Shown here: positions 52,676-63,154 of the stretch, in pieces | How the letters are laid out: every line of letters begins with the position of its first letter | Position numbering within the stretch: position 1 is the stretch's first letter | Assembly: GCA_011523655.1 (NCBI GenBank) | Contig: WTGH01000060.1 | Span: forward strand, 1-64,000 | Origin: Rhodospirillaceae bacterium | GTDB taxonomy: Bacteria; Pseudomonadota; Alphaproteobacteria; Bin65 | DNA length: 64,000 nucleotides | Reading direction: 5' to 3' | Position numbers and translations under genes: made by a program | Notes under the pieces: generated by a model | What the model saw: the letters and a program-made list of their open reading frames with translations, nothing else | The model's database searches: none | What the model was told of the DNA's origin: nothing

Positions 52676-52711
52676 GGGGCCGCCGGGTAACGCCGGCGGC
52701 CCCGGTTTTTT
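52676..52711 (+). terminator. intrinsic terminator of the iorAB-type operon
   Basis: An 11-bp stem GGGGCCGCCGG/CCGGCGGCCCC with a short GTAACG loop precedes a run of six T. Confidence 0.88.
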
Positions 52712-52722
52712 CGAAAGAGATC

Positions 52723-54108
52723 GTGCCGAGCCCGCTTCTTCCGCACTTGCTGGCCGCATTCCCTGACGACCGTATCGCGGTCGATCCGGATGCGCTTTCA
52801 ATAATCGGCGGCGGCGACCTCAAAGCATGGTTCGCGGTGACGGACCTGGCCGCGGCCACAATCGGCATGGCCGGACTGGCACTCGCGCAATTTGCGGCGG
52901 AGGCCGGCCGCACCGCCGCCCGCGTTACGGTCGACCGGCGTCTTGCCTCGCTCTGGTTCGGATGGTCGCTGCACCCGGTGGGCTGGACCCTCCCTTCAGT
53001 GTGGGATCCGCTGGCCGGCGACTACCGGACGAACGACGGCTGGATCCGGCTGCACACGAATGCGCCGCACCATCGCGCCGCCGCGCTGTCGGTCCTCGGC
53101 GACGCGGCGGACCGAACGGGCCTGGAGCCTGCCGTCGCGCGATGGGCGGGCGATATCCTCGAAGCCGAGATCGTGGAGGCCGGCGGGTGTGCCGCGGTCA
53201 TGCGCGGCCTCGAAGCCTGGAGGAGCCATCCGCAGGGTACGGCCGTCGCGGCAGAGCCGTTGGTCGCCTGGACCGAACATCCGGCGGTTGAACCACATGA
53301 GCGGCCTCGGAACCGGGCGCAACCCCTGAGCGGACTCCGCGTCCTCGATCTCACCCGTGTCCTGGCCGGGCCCGTCGCGGGGCGCTTCCTCGCCGCTTGG
53401 GGCGCGGACGTCCTGCGCATCGACCCGCCCGACTGGGACGAGCCGGCGGCCGTGCCGGAGGTCACGCTCGGCAAGCGCTGCGCCGGGTTGAACCTCAAGA
53501 ATGCGGAGGACCGGAGAACGTTCGACACGCTCCTGCGGGATGCCGATGTCCTTCTGCACGGATACCGGCCGGGCGCGCTCGCCGCGCTCGGCTACGACAG
53601 CGCGGCGCTTCGGACATTGAACCCGCGGCTGACGGACGTTTGCCTCAATGCCTATGGCTGGACTGGCCCGTGGTCCGGACGGCGCGGTTTCGACAGCCTG
53701 GTCCAGATGAGTTCCGGCATCGCCGACTATGCGATGAAGCGATCGGGAGCGGATCGGCCGGTCCCCCTGCCGGTTCAGGCGCTCGACCATGCAACCGGCT
53801 ATCTGATGGCGGCGGCGGTGCTTCACGCTCTGGATCACCGGCGAACGTCCGGCAACGTTCTCTCGGCCAGGTTGTCGCTGGCCCGCACGGCCTGCCTGCT
53901 CGCCACGACGCGGCGCGAAGAACCGTATCCCGGCCTTGCGCCCAAGACCCCGGACGATCTCGATCCTGCCATCGAGGAAACGGCCTGGGGCCCGGCGCAC
54001 CGGGTCCGCTCCCCGCTCCGGATCGACGGCATGGAGCCGCGCTGGCGCTATCCGGCTGCCAAGCTGCGCAGCGCCCCAGCCCGGTGGGAGCGGGCCGCAG
54101 AACATTGA
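52723..54108 (+). CDS. CoA-transferase family III protein with swapped domain order
   Basis: 461 residues. The motif that normally opens a CaiB protein, LSGLRVLDLTRVLAGPVAGRF, appears only at about residue 205, followed by GKRCAGLNLKN and the catalytic-Asp region RRGFDSLVQMSSGIA (about 325). Residues 1-200 instead carry what is usually a downstream segment, including DPLAGDYRTNDGWIRLHTNAPHH. Similar long CoA-transferase-like proteins exist in other bacteria, so this is probably a subfamily rather than a rearrangement artefact. It starts at a GTG 11 bp beyond the terminator. Its substrate is unknown. Confidence 0.82.
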   Translation: MPSPLLPHLLAAFPDDRIAVDPDALSIIGGGDLKAWFAVTDLAAATIGMAGLALAQFAAEAGRTAARVTVDRRLASLWFGWSLHPVGWTLPSVWDPLAGDYRTNDGWIRLHTNAPHHRAAALSVLGDAADRTGLEPAVARWAGDILEAEIVEAGGCAAVMRGLEAWRSHPQGTAVAAEPLVAWTEHPAVEPHERPRNRAQPLSGLRVLDLTRVLAGPVAGRFLAAWGADVLRIDPPDWDEPAAVPEVTLGKRCAGLNLKNAEDRRTFDTLLRDADVLLHGYRPGALAALGYDSAALRTLNPRLTDVCLNAYGWTGPWSGRRGFDSLVQMSSGIADYAMKRSGADRPVPLPVQALDHATGYLMAAAVLHALDHRRTSGNVLSARLSLARTACLLATTRREEPYPGLAPKTPDDLDPAIEETAWGPAHRVRSPLRIDGMEPRWRYPAAKLRSAPARWERAAEH

Positions 54109-54167
54109 CCTGCGGCCGTGGTTGGCCGGGTGCTGTTTGCCGAACCGCCCGTCCGTCGATACGCCGC

Positions 54168-54290
54168 CCTTCGATACGCCGCTTCGCGGCTACTCAGGAC
54201 GAGGGGGAGAGGTCTCCGGGACGGCGATGCGACCACACAATCCCCTCATCCCGAGTAGCCCCGGATTTCATCCGGGGCGTATCGAGGGGC
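54168..54290. repeat. inverted pair of REP-like repeats (GAGTAGC...GTATCGA family)
   Basis: A minus-oriented unit (54168-54208) and a plus-oriented unit (54242-54290) face each other across 33 bp. Each contains a small GC-rich hairpin between the conserved GAGTAGCC and GGCGTATCGA blocks. A partial extra TCGATACGCC lies at 54156-54165. It fills the gap between the CoA-transferase and mobB. Confidence 0.8.
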
Positions 54291-54326
54291 GTTTCCCCCG
54301 TCCCGCCGCCGTCCTACATTGGCGGC

Positions 54327-54881
54327 ATGGATGCGGGGCGGCGGATCATCGGGATTGCGGGCTGGAAGGGCAGCGGGAAGACGACGCTGGTCACCCGCCT
54401 CCTGCCCGTGCTGACCGCCCGCGGCTTCACCGTCTCGACGATCAAGCACGCCCATGATGGCTTCGAGGTCGACCGGCCGGGCAAGGACAGCCACCGCCAC
54501 CGGGCGGCCGGCGCGGTCGAGTCCGTGGTCTCCTCGGCGACCCGCTGGGCCCTGGTCCACGAGCTGCGCGGCCGGCGCGAGCCGGCGCTGGACGAGCTGG
54601 TCGCCCGCATGAGCCCGGTCGACCTGCTGATCGTCGAGGGCTTCAAGCGGCTGCCCCACGCCAAGATCGAGGTCCACCGCCCGGCGCTCGGCCACCCGCT
54701 GATCGCCGCCGGCGACCCGGCGGTCGTCGCCATCGCCAGCGACGGGCCGCTCGCGGACGCCGGCCGGCCGGCCCTGGACCTGCCCCTTCTGGACGTGAAC
54801 GCGCCGGAGGCGGTCGCCGATTTCATCTGCGCCCGGTGCGGCCTCGAAGCCGCCACCCCTGCCGAACGGGGCGCCGCCTGA
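54327..54881 (+). CDS. mobB: molybdopterin-guanine dinucleotide biosynthesis adapter protein
   Basis: 184-residue P-loop GTPase that assists MobA in attaching nucleotide to molybdopterin. It shows IGIAGWKGSGKTTLVTRLLP (Walker A), STIKHAHDGFEVDRPGKDS, SPVDLLIVEGFKRLPHAKIEVHR and AIASDGP. The ATG at 54327 matches the family. It is first in a tight mobB-moeA-moaD cluster (1-bp and 4-bp gaps). MobA itself is not present here. Confidence 0.94.
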   Translation: MDAGRRIIGIAGWKGSGKTTLVTRLLPVLTARGFTVSTIKHAHDGFEVDRPGKDSHRHRAAGAVESVVSSATRWALVHELRGRREPALDELVARMSPVDLLIVEGFKRLPHAKIEVHRPALGHPLIAAGDPAVVAIASDGPLADAGRPALDLPLLDVNAPEAVADFICARCGLEAATPAERGAA

Positions 54882-54882
54882 G

Positions 54883-56139
54883 ATGGCGCAACTGAGCGAC
54901 GACTGTTTCGCCTTCGGCGGCGCCCTGACGCCGCTCGACGACGCGCTCGCCCTGCTGGAAGAGCGGATTTCCGTGGTGGCGGAAGCCGAAACCGTGCCGC
55001 TGCGCGCTGCGCTCGGCCGCATCCTGGCCGACGATATCCGGGCCGGCCGTTCGGTGCCGCTGCACGACAATTCGGCGGTCGACGGCTACGCCGTACGCTT
55101 CGCCGAGCTCGACCCGCAGGCCGAGACCCGCCTGCCCGTCATCGGCCGGATCGCCGCCGGCGACCCGCCCGCCCTCGCCGATCCGGAAGCGCGCGGTGCG
55201 GTGCGCATCTTCACCGGCGCCGTCATGCCGGCCGGCTTCGACACCGTGATGATGCAGGAGGACTGCCGCGAAGACGGCGGCGGCGTGCATATCGCGCCCG
55301 GCATCAAACAGGGCGCGAACCGGCGCTTCGCCGGCGAGGACGTCGAGGAAGGCGCGGTTATCCTCAAGGCCGGCTTGCGCCTGCGCCCGCAGGACCTCGG
55401 CCTCGCCGCCTCGGTCGGGCTGGCGGAGCTTCCGGTGCGCGCCCGGCTGCGCGCCGCCCTGTTCTCGACCGGCAACGAGCTGCGCGAACCGGGCGCAGTG
55501 GCGGGCGCAGGCGCGGTCTACGACGCCAACCGCTTCGCCCTTGCCGGCCTGCTCGAACACCTCGGCTGCACCGTCTCCGATCTCGGCATCCTGCCCGACG
55601 ACCGGGCGGCGATCACAGCAGCGCTGGCCGAGGCGGACGCCGGCCACGACCTGGTGCTGACCTCCGGCGGCGTGAGCGTCGGCGAGGAAGACCATGTCCG
55701 CGCCGCGGTCGAGAGCCTCGGGCAGATCCACTTCTGGCGCCTCGCCATCAAGCCGGGCCGCCCGGTCGCGCTCGGCCAGATCGGCCGCACGCCCTTCGTC
55801 GGCCTGCCGGGCAACCCGGTCGCCGTCATGGTGACCTTCCTGCGCTTCGCCCGGCCGCTGATCGACCGGCTCTCCGGCGCCAACGTCCATGTGCCCAGGC
55901 TCTTTCCGGTGCGCGCCGGCTTCGACCACCGCAAGAAGGCCAACCGGCGCGAATGGGTGCGCGCCACCCTGGAGCCTTGCGCCGACGGCTGGACCGCGCG
56001 CAAGTTCGCCCGGCAGGGTGCCGGCATCCTCTCTTCCATGACCGCGGCGAGCGGCCTGGTGGAACTGCCGGAGGACGCGACCGATATCCGGGCCGGGATG
56101 ACGGTGGATTTCCTGCCCTTCAGCGAACTCGGGGCCTGA
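54883..56139 (+). CDS. moeA: molybdopterin molybdenumtransferase
   Basis: Inserts molybdate into adenylylated molybdopterin. The 418 residues include SVPLHDNSAVDGYAVRF (about 50-65), IFTGAVMPAGFDTVMMQED, LFSTGNEL, LTSGGVSVGEEDHVR (substrate loop, about 265) and GLPGNPVAVMVTF. All domains I-IV are present and length is typical. The gene starts 1 bp after the mobB stop. Mo-enzymes that could use the product are encoded at 49929-52647 and 43111-45465. Confidence 0.96.
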   Translation: MAQLSDDCFAFGGALTPLDDALALLEERISVVAEAETVPLRAALGRILADDIRAGRSVPLHDNSAVDGYAVRFAELDPQAETRLPVIGRIAAGDPPALADPEARGAVRIFTGAVMPAGFDTVMMQEDCREDGGGVHIAPGIKQGANRRFAGEDVEEGAVILKAGLRLRPQDLGLAASVGLAELPVRARLRAALFSTGNELREPGAVAGAGAVYDANRFALAGLLEHLGCTVSDLGILPDDRAAITAALAEADAGHDLVLTSGGVSVGEEDHVRAAVESLGQIHFWRLAIKPGRPVALGQIGRTPFVGLPGNPVAVMVTFLRFARPLIDRLSGANVHVPRLFPVRAGFDHRKKANRREWVRATLEPCADGWTARKFARQGAGILSSMTAASGLVELPEDATDIRAGMTVDFLPFSELGA

Positions 56140-56143
56140 CGCG

Positions 56144-56437
56144 ATGCCCGATGAGATGCCCGACCGTCCCGTCCGGCCCGACCGGATAAACGTGCTCTAT
56201 TTCGCCTGGCTGCGCCAGAAGATCGGCGCCGGCCGGGAGACGGTGACGCCGCCGGCGGAGGTCGCGACGGTCGGCGCCCTGATCGACTGGCTGCGGGAGC
56301 GCAGCCCCGGCCATGCCGATGCCTTCGCCAACGCCCGCTTCGTGCGCGCAGCGGTGAACTACGAGTTCGCCAGCCTGGAAACCGCGGTCAAGCCGGGCGA
56401 CGAGATTGCCTTCTTCCCGCCCGTCACCGGCGGATAG
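56144..56437 (+). CDS. moaD: MoaD/ThiS family sulfur carrier
   Basis: 97 residues ending in the essential Gly-Gly (FFPPVTGG) that is thiocarboxylated to supply the dithiolene sulfur of molybdopterin. The beta-grasp core starts at INVLYFAWLRQKIG. It lies 4 bp after moeA. Its usual partner moaE, the large subunit of molybdopterin synthase, is absent from this window. Confidence 0.92.
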   Translation: MPDEMPDRPVRPDRINVLYFAWLRQKIGAGRETVTPPAEVATVGALIDWLRERSPGHADAFANARFVRAAVNYEFASLETAVKPGDEIAFFPPVTGG

Positions 56438-56463
56438 CGCGGGCCGGCAGCTGGAGGCGCCCC

Positions 56464-57123
56464 GTGGCAGACGAGGCCCGACGCCCGCCCGACAGCACTG
56501 GGCCCCACCGCACAAAGCCAGACCGCACGGGGCCGGAGCGCAAGAGGCCGGACCGGCCCAGACTGAACCGGGACGACTGGATCGGCGGCGCCATCGCGCT
56601 CCTGGCCGAGCGCGGCGTCAACGCGGTCAGGATCGAACCGCTGGCGCGCCGCCTCGGCGTCACCAAGGGCAGCTTCTACTGGCATTTCAGGGACCGCCCG
56701 GCGCTGCTCGCGGCGATCCTCGCGCGCTGGGAGGAGAGGCAGACCGACCTGCTGGTCCGCATCGCTGGCCACGCCGGCGCGACGCCCGCCGAACGATTGC
56801 GCCTGCTGCTCGAAATGACCGTGGGCGGCCATGCGGACCGGGAGTTCCGCAACGCCGAAATCGCGATCCGCAACTGGTCGCGCAACGATCCGGCCGCGAC
56901 GGTGGCGGTGCGGTCGGTCGACGCCCGGCGCTCGGTCTATATCGAGAATTTCTTCATCGCGCTGGGCTTCAGCGAAGCGGCGGCCCGGACGCGCGCCGGC
57001 CTGTTCCAGGGCCTGCTGCTCGGCGAGGCGCTGCTGGTGCGCGACGAGAGCGACGAGGACCGGACCGCCCGGGTCGGACGCAGCCTCAACCTGCTGGCCG
57101 GCCGCCACCGCAGCGAGGGTTAG
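56464..57123 (+). CDS. TetR/AcrR family transcriptional regulator
   Basis: 219 residues starting at a GTG, 26 bp after moaD. The first 32 residues are an unstructured, repetitive basic/proline stretch (PDRTGPERKRPDRPR). The helix-turn-helix follows: WIGGAIALLAERGVNAVRIEPLARRLGVTKGSFYWHFRDRPALLAAIL. The C-terminal domain is a helical ligand pocket with RNAEIAIRNWSRNDPA. Its targets are unknown; the neighbouring molybdenum cofactor genes are candidates only by position. Confidence 0.9.
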   Translation: MADEARRPPDSTGPHRTKPDRTGPERKRPDRPRLNRDDWIGGAIALLAERGVNAVRIEPLARRLGVTKGSFYWHFRDRPALLAAILARWEERQTDLLVRIAGHAGATPAERLRLLLEMTVGGHADREFRNAEIAIRNWSRNDPAATVAVRSVDARRSVYIENFFIALGFSEAAARTRAGLFQGLLLGEALLVRDESDEDRTARVGRSLNLLAGRHRSEG

Positions 57124-57170
57124 AGCGTTGTCCGCGTAACGTCCCCTTCGACTTCGCTCAGGGCAGGCTC

Positions 57171-57276
57171 TCGATACGGCGCTGGCGCGCCTACTTGGGA
57201 TGAGGGGGAACTTTGGCTACCTCTACTTCCCCTCATCCCGAGTAGCCCCGGATTTTATCCGGAGCGTATCGAGGGG
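57171..57276. repeat. inverted pair of REP-like repeats (GAGTAGC...GTATCGA family)
   Basis: A minus-oriented unit (57171-57209) and a plus-oriented unit (57229-57276) face each other, as at 54168-54290. The plus unit is nearly identical to the plus unit there (GAGTAGCCCCGGATTT, then ATCCGG-GCGTATCGAGGGG). A CTTCGACTTCGCTCAGGGCA block precedes the pair. Confidence 0.8.
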
Positions 57277-57283
57277 CCGCCTC

Positions 57284-60163
<2,880 letters not shown>

Positions 60164-60218
60164 GGTCCCGGTTCCCTGTGTTGTGCTGCGCGAACGCAGT
60201 CCGGCGGCCGGGCCGCCT

Positions 60219-60596
60219 CTAGCCCTGGCTCTCCGCGAAGGCGGCGTAGGCGGCGGCGTCCATCAGGTCTTCCAGCTCGGCGGCGTCGGCCAGTTTCAGC
60301 CGGACGAACCAGCCCTCGCCCTCGGCGTCCTCGTTGACGGCGGCCGGGTTGTCCTCCAGCGCCTCGTTCACCGCGACCACCTCGCCTCCGACCGGGGCGT
60401 AGACCTCGCTCGCCGCCTTGACCGATTCGACGACGGCCATGTCATCGCCCTTGATGACGGTCCGGCCGATCTCCGGCAGTTCGACGAACACCACGTCGCC
60501 GAGCTGTTCCTGGGCATAGTCGGTGATGCCGACGGTGCCGGTATCGCCGTCGACCGCGATCCATTCGTGGTCTTCCGAAAAATAGGTGGTGGGCAT
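60219..60596 (-). CDS. gcvH: glycine cleavage system H protein
   Basis: Lipoyl carrier that shuttles the aminomethyl group between P, T and L proteins. The 125 residues from [12 protein letters not shown] contain the lipoylated lysine K60 in [11 protein letters not shown] and the usual [10 protein letters not shown] near the C-terminus. The ATG at 60596 matches the family start; the frame opens 17 codons earlier without similarity. Confidence 0.97.
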   Translation of the reverse strand: MPTTYFSEDHEWIAVDGDTGTVGITDYAQEQLGDVVFVELPEIGRTVIKGDDMAVVESVKAASEVYAPVGGEVVAVNEALEDNPAAVNEDAEGEGWFVRLKLADAAELEDLMDAAAYAAFAESQG

Positions 60597-60761
60597 GGAT
60601 TGCGTCCTCTGCTGATCAGGGCCCCGACCGGTCATGTCCGGTCGCAAACAGTCCGGCCGGGCAAATTCGGGGTGGGAAATACCGGGTCGGGCGCAGGGCG
60701 TCCGGCTCGAGTCGTACTCCGGCCGCGGCTCCGGTCGGGCCGGTCATGTCTGCCGTGTCCG

Positions 60762-61907
60762 TCATCGCCGGTACCCCGGCGCGATGAACGGCAGGCACGC
60801 CACCCGCGCCGGCAGCGCCCGGCCGCGCACCGTGAGGGCGAGCGGCGTGCCGGGTGCAGCGTGCCCGGCCGCGACATAGCCCATGGCGACCGGGCCTCCG
60901 ACCGTCGGGCCGAAGCCGCCGCTGGTCACCCGGCCGACCGGCGCACCGTCCGCGTTGCAGATTTCCGCGCCCTCCCGTGCCGGCGCCCGGCCCTCGAGCC
61001 TGAGGCCGATCCGGCGGCGCGTGGGCCCGTTCCGCAGCTGGTCCAGAATCGTGCCGTCGCCGGGAAAGCCGCCTTCCGCGCGGCGGCGCTTGCCGATCGA
61101 CCAGGCGAGGCCGGCCTCGACCGGCGTGGTCGTCAGGTCGATATCGTGGCCGTAGAGGCACAGGCCGGCCTCGAGGCGCAGCGAATCGCGCGCGCCGAGG
61201 CCGGCAGGCGCAACGCCGTCGCAGGCGAGCAGCGCTTCCGCCAGGGCGGCGGCATGGTGCGCCGGCAGCGAGATTTCGAATCCGTCCTCGCCGGTATAGC
61301 CGCTGCGCGAGATCCAGAGCGGCACGCCGCGCCAGTCGAAACAGTCGCCCTGCAGGAAGGCGAGGCCGTCGGCGCCCGGAATCGCGGCTTCCAGCACCGC
61401 CGCGGCCTCCGGTCCCTGGAAGGCGAGCAAGGCCGCACTTTCGTCGATTTCGAGGGAACAGTCCCAGCCGGCCAGCGCCGCGCCGAGATAGGCGAAATCG
61501 TCATCCTTGCAGGCAGCGTTGACAACGATCGCCAGCGCGTCCCCCGATGCGTCCCCGGCCAGCCGGGTGACCATCAGGTCGTCGCGGATGCCGCCGTTGT
61601 CGTCGGTCAGCTGGGTATAGCGCATCCGGCCGGCGCCGAGCCCGGCGATATCGCCCGGCACCAGGCTTTCGAGCGCTTCGGCCGCCCGCGCCCCGACGAT
61701 CCGCGCCTGGCCCATGTGCGAGACGTCGAACAGGGCGGCCCGGGAGCGCGCCTGCTCATGCTCGGCGATGATGCCGCCATACTGCACGGGCAGGGCATAG
61801 CCGGCGAAATCGACCATCCGCCCGCCCTGCGCGACATGCAGGTCGTAGAGCGGCGTGCGAAGGGCCGCCGGCCCCGTCTTGTTTCCGGTCTTGTTTTCGG
61901 TTGCCAT
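60762..61907 (-). CDS. gcvT: glycine cleavage system aminomethyltransferase, T protein
   Basis: Transfers the methylene group to tetrahydrofolate and releases ammonia. The 381 residues contain LRTPLYDLHVAQGGRMVDFAGYALPVQYGG (about 16-45), SHMGQARIVG, the folate/catalytic-Asp segment RYTQLTDDNGGIRDDL, SRSGYTGEDGFEISLP and GLGARDSLRLEAGLCLYGHD. The ATG at 61907 gives the conserved N-terminus. It is first in the gcvTHP operon and preceded by a 70-base leader after the riboswitch. Confidence 0.96.
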   Translation of the reverse strand: MATENKTGNKTGPAALRTPLYDLHVAQGGRMVDFAGYALPVQYGGIIAEHEQARSRAALFDVSHMGQARIVGARAAEALESLVPGDIAGLGAGRMRYTQLTDDNGGIRDDLMVTRLAGDASGDALAIVVNAACKDDDFAYLGAALAGWDCSLEIDESAALLAFQGPEAAAVLEAAIPGADGLAFLQGDCFDWRGVPLWISRSGYTGEDGFEISLPAHHAAALAEALLACDGVAPAGLGARDSLRLEAGLCLYGHDIDLTTTPVEAGLAWSIGKRRRAEGGFPGDGTILDQLRNGPTRRRIGLRLEGRAPAREGAEICNADGAPVGRVTSGGFGPTVGGPVAMGYVAAGHAAPGTPLALTVRGRALPARVACLPFIAPGYRR

Positions 61908-61974
61908 GGGAAAGCCCCGGCCGGGTTGCGCGAGCGGCTGAGGCTGCGTCCGGCCGACCGTAGATCGGCGGGAC

Positions 61975-62203
61975 ACGCCCCCTCTGTCGCACAACCTGAG
62001 AGCTTGAACCGGCACACCGGCCCTGATCGGGCGATGGCCGGTCTTTCCCCTTCGGTGAGGCGGCGCAAGGCTCGCGCACGGCCGCCTGCTCTCCAGAGTC
62101 GCCTCCGCCTGCGGTCCCTGGTGCCTGAGAGTTTCCGGGGCGGTTGCTCCTTCGGCGGCGGACCCGCGCTTGCGCGCGTGCCCGCTCTCTCCCACAGGCG
62201 TCT
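61975..62203 (-). ncRNA. tandem glycine riboswitch
   Basis: On the minus strand two consecutive glycine aptamers are visible. The first (about 62200-62105) opens GTGGGAGAGAGC and closes CTCTCAGGCACCAGGGACCGCAG, with GCCGAAGGAGCAA between. The second (about 62100-61975) opens ACTCTGGAGAGC, contains CACCGAAGGGGAAA, and closes CTCTCAGGTTGTGCGACAGAGGG. These are the signature conserved blocks of the class. In such RNAs glycine binding turns the gcv operon on. Confidence 0.93.
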
Positions 62204-62218
62204 GAGGCTATGGACGAA

Positions 62219-62246
62219 AGGTTAGCGGAAGCCGGCGGCGAGTCAA
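62219..62246 (-). promoter_or_regulatory. candidate promoter of the gcv riboswitch operon
   Basis: TTGACT (62246-62241) and TAACCT (62224-62219) on the minus strand are 16 bp apart and would start transcription near 62212, just ahead of the first aptamer. The -35 box directly abuts the end of the truncated HEPN gene. Confidence 0.55.
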
Positions 62247-62247
62247 G

Positions 62248-62412
62248 CTAAAGGCCGGCGCCTGCCCATAGGTACGGCTTATCGGTCGCCTGCTGGGCAT
62301 GAAAGCCGAATATCTCGTCGGCGAAGACGGCGGCGTCGTCCATGCCGCGCAGCGCGAAGAAGTCCCTTTCTGCGGCCTCCAGCAGAATGCGGGCCTGCTT
62401 AGGGTCGCTCAT
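62248..62412 (-). pseudogene. truncated HEPN-domain (HepT-like) toxin
   Basis: Only the N-terminal 54 codons remain: MSDPKQARILLEAAERDFFALRGMDDAAVFADEIFGFHAQQATDK, which matches the start of HEPN proteins up to the HAQQA(T/A)EKA helix. After that the sequence diverges and stops within ten codons. Complete HEPN toxins are about 110-130 residues and need a later R-x4-6-H motif, which is missing. Its start overlaps the MNT gene by 14 bp, the normal module order. The gcv promoter lies right at the truncation point. Confidence 0.82.
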
Positions 62413-62734
62413 AGAGCACCGTGCCTTCGCGCAGGGCGCGCGCGAGCACATGGTTGAGCGAATCGCGCCAGTAGTCCTCCTCGTCGCGGCTGTAAACCAG
62501 AATGTCCTTGGGAACCCGAAAGCCCGAGAGCGCCCGCCACAGCCGCACCGCCTCCGCGCGCCGGTCGCGGCCCGGCCCGAAGGGCTCGGCCTCGATCACG
62601 ATCAGATCGACGTCCGAGTCCGGCCCGGCGTCGCCGCGCGCGCGGGAGCCGAACAGGATCACCCGTTCGGGGTCCGCCTCGTCCACGATAGCGGCTGTCA
62701 TCCGCTGTAAAAGCGCCTCATCGACCTGCGCCAT
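62399..62734 (-). CDS. MNT-type nucleotidyltransferase domain antitoxin (MntA-like)
   Basis: 111 residues with the minimal nucleotidyltransferase signature GSRARGD followed by D41-x-D43 (SDVDLIV). In HEPN/MNT modules the MNT protein neutralises HepT, in studied cases by AMPylation near the R-x4-6-H motif. Here the antitoxin is intact and has its catalytic residues, but the toxin downstream is truncated. Confidence 0.9.
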   Translation of the reverse strand: MAQVDEALLQRMTAAIVDEADPERVILFGSRARGDAGPDSDVDLIVIEAEPFGPGRDRRAEAVRLWRALSGFRVPKDILVYSRDEEDYWRDSLNHVLARALREGTVLYERP

Positions 62735-62757
62735 GACGCCGCCGCTCCGCCTTCCGC

Positions 62758-62994
62758 CTACAGCCCGTTATGGGTGCCGTCGCAGAAGGGGCCGTTGCCG
62801 GTCTGCTTGCACTGGCAGAGCCAGGCCTCTTCGGTCTCCTCCTGTTTGAAGACCAGGGGTTTCATGTCGGTCGCCTTGTGCGCGCCGTCGCAGAAGGGCT
62901 GGTTCGCGCTCAGCCCGCAGGCGCACCAGGCATAGCTCTTGCCGGCCTCCAGGGTCACGCCCTTCGGTTCCTTCGCCGCGATCTGTCCCGCCAT
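62758..62994 (-). CDS. CDGSH iron-sulfur domain protein (double domain)
   Basis: 78 residues with two CDGSH cluster sites, each with three Cys and one His ligand: C24, C26, C35, H39 (CACGLSANQPFCDGAH) and C60, C62, C71, H75 (CQCKQTGNGPFCDGTH). Such small bacterial proteins bind redox-active, labile [2Fe-2S] clusters and are thought to act in iron or redox homeostasis. It is 23 bp upstream of mntA on the same strand but functionally unrelated as far as can be seen. Confidence 0.92.
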   Translation of the reverse strand: MAGQIAAKEPKGVTLEAGKSYAWCACGLSANQPFCDGAHKATDMKPLVFKQEETEEAWLCQCKQTGNGPFCDGTHNGL

Positions 62995-63154
62995 ACCCAG
63001 TGCCCCCTCTTGCCGGCAGAATTGCTGTCGGCGGCACCGTAATCAACCGGGCCGCGCCCGGCAAGCTGCTGTCTCCTTCCGCTTAACACGGAACGCCGGG
63101 CAGTCGTCCGGGAAATGGTTTTCCAGTAATCGGCGACACGGGTAATATCGGTCC

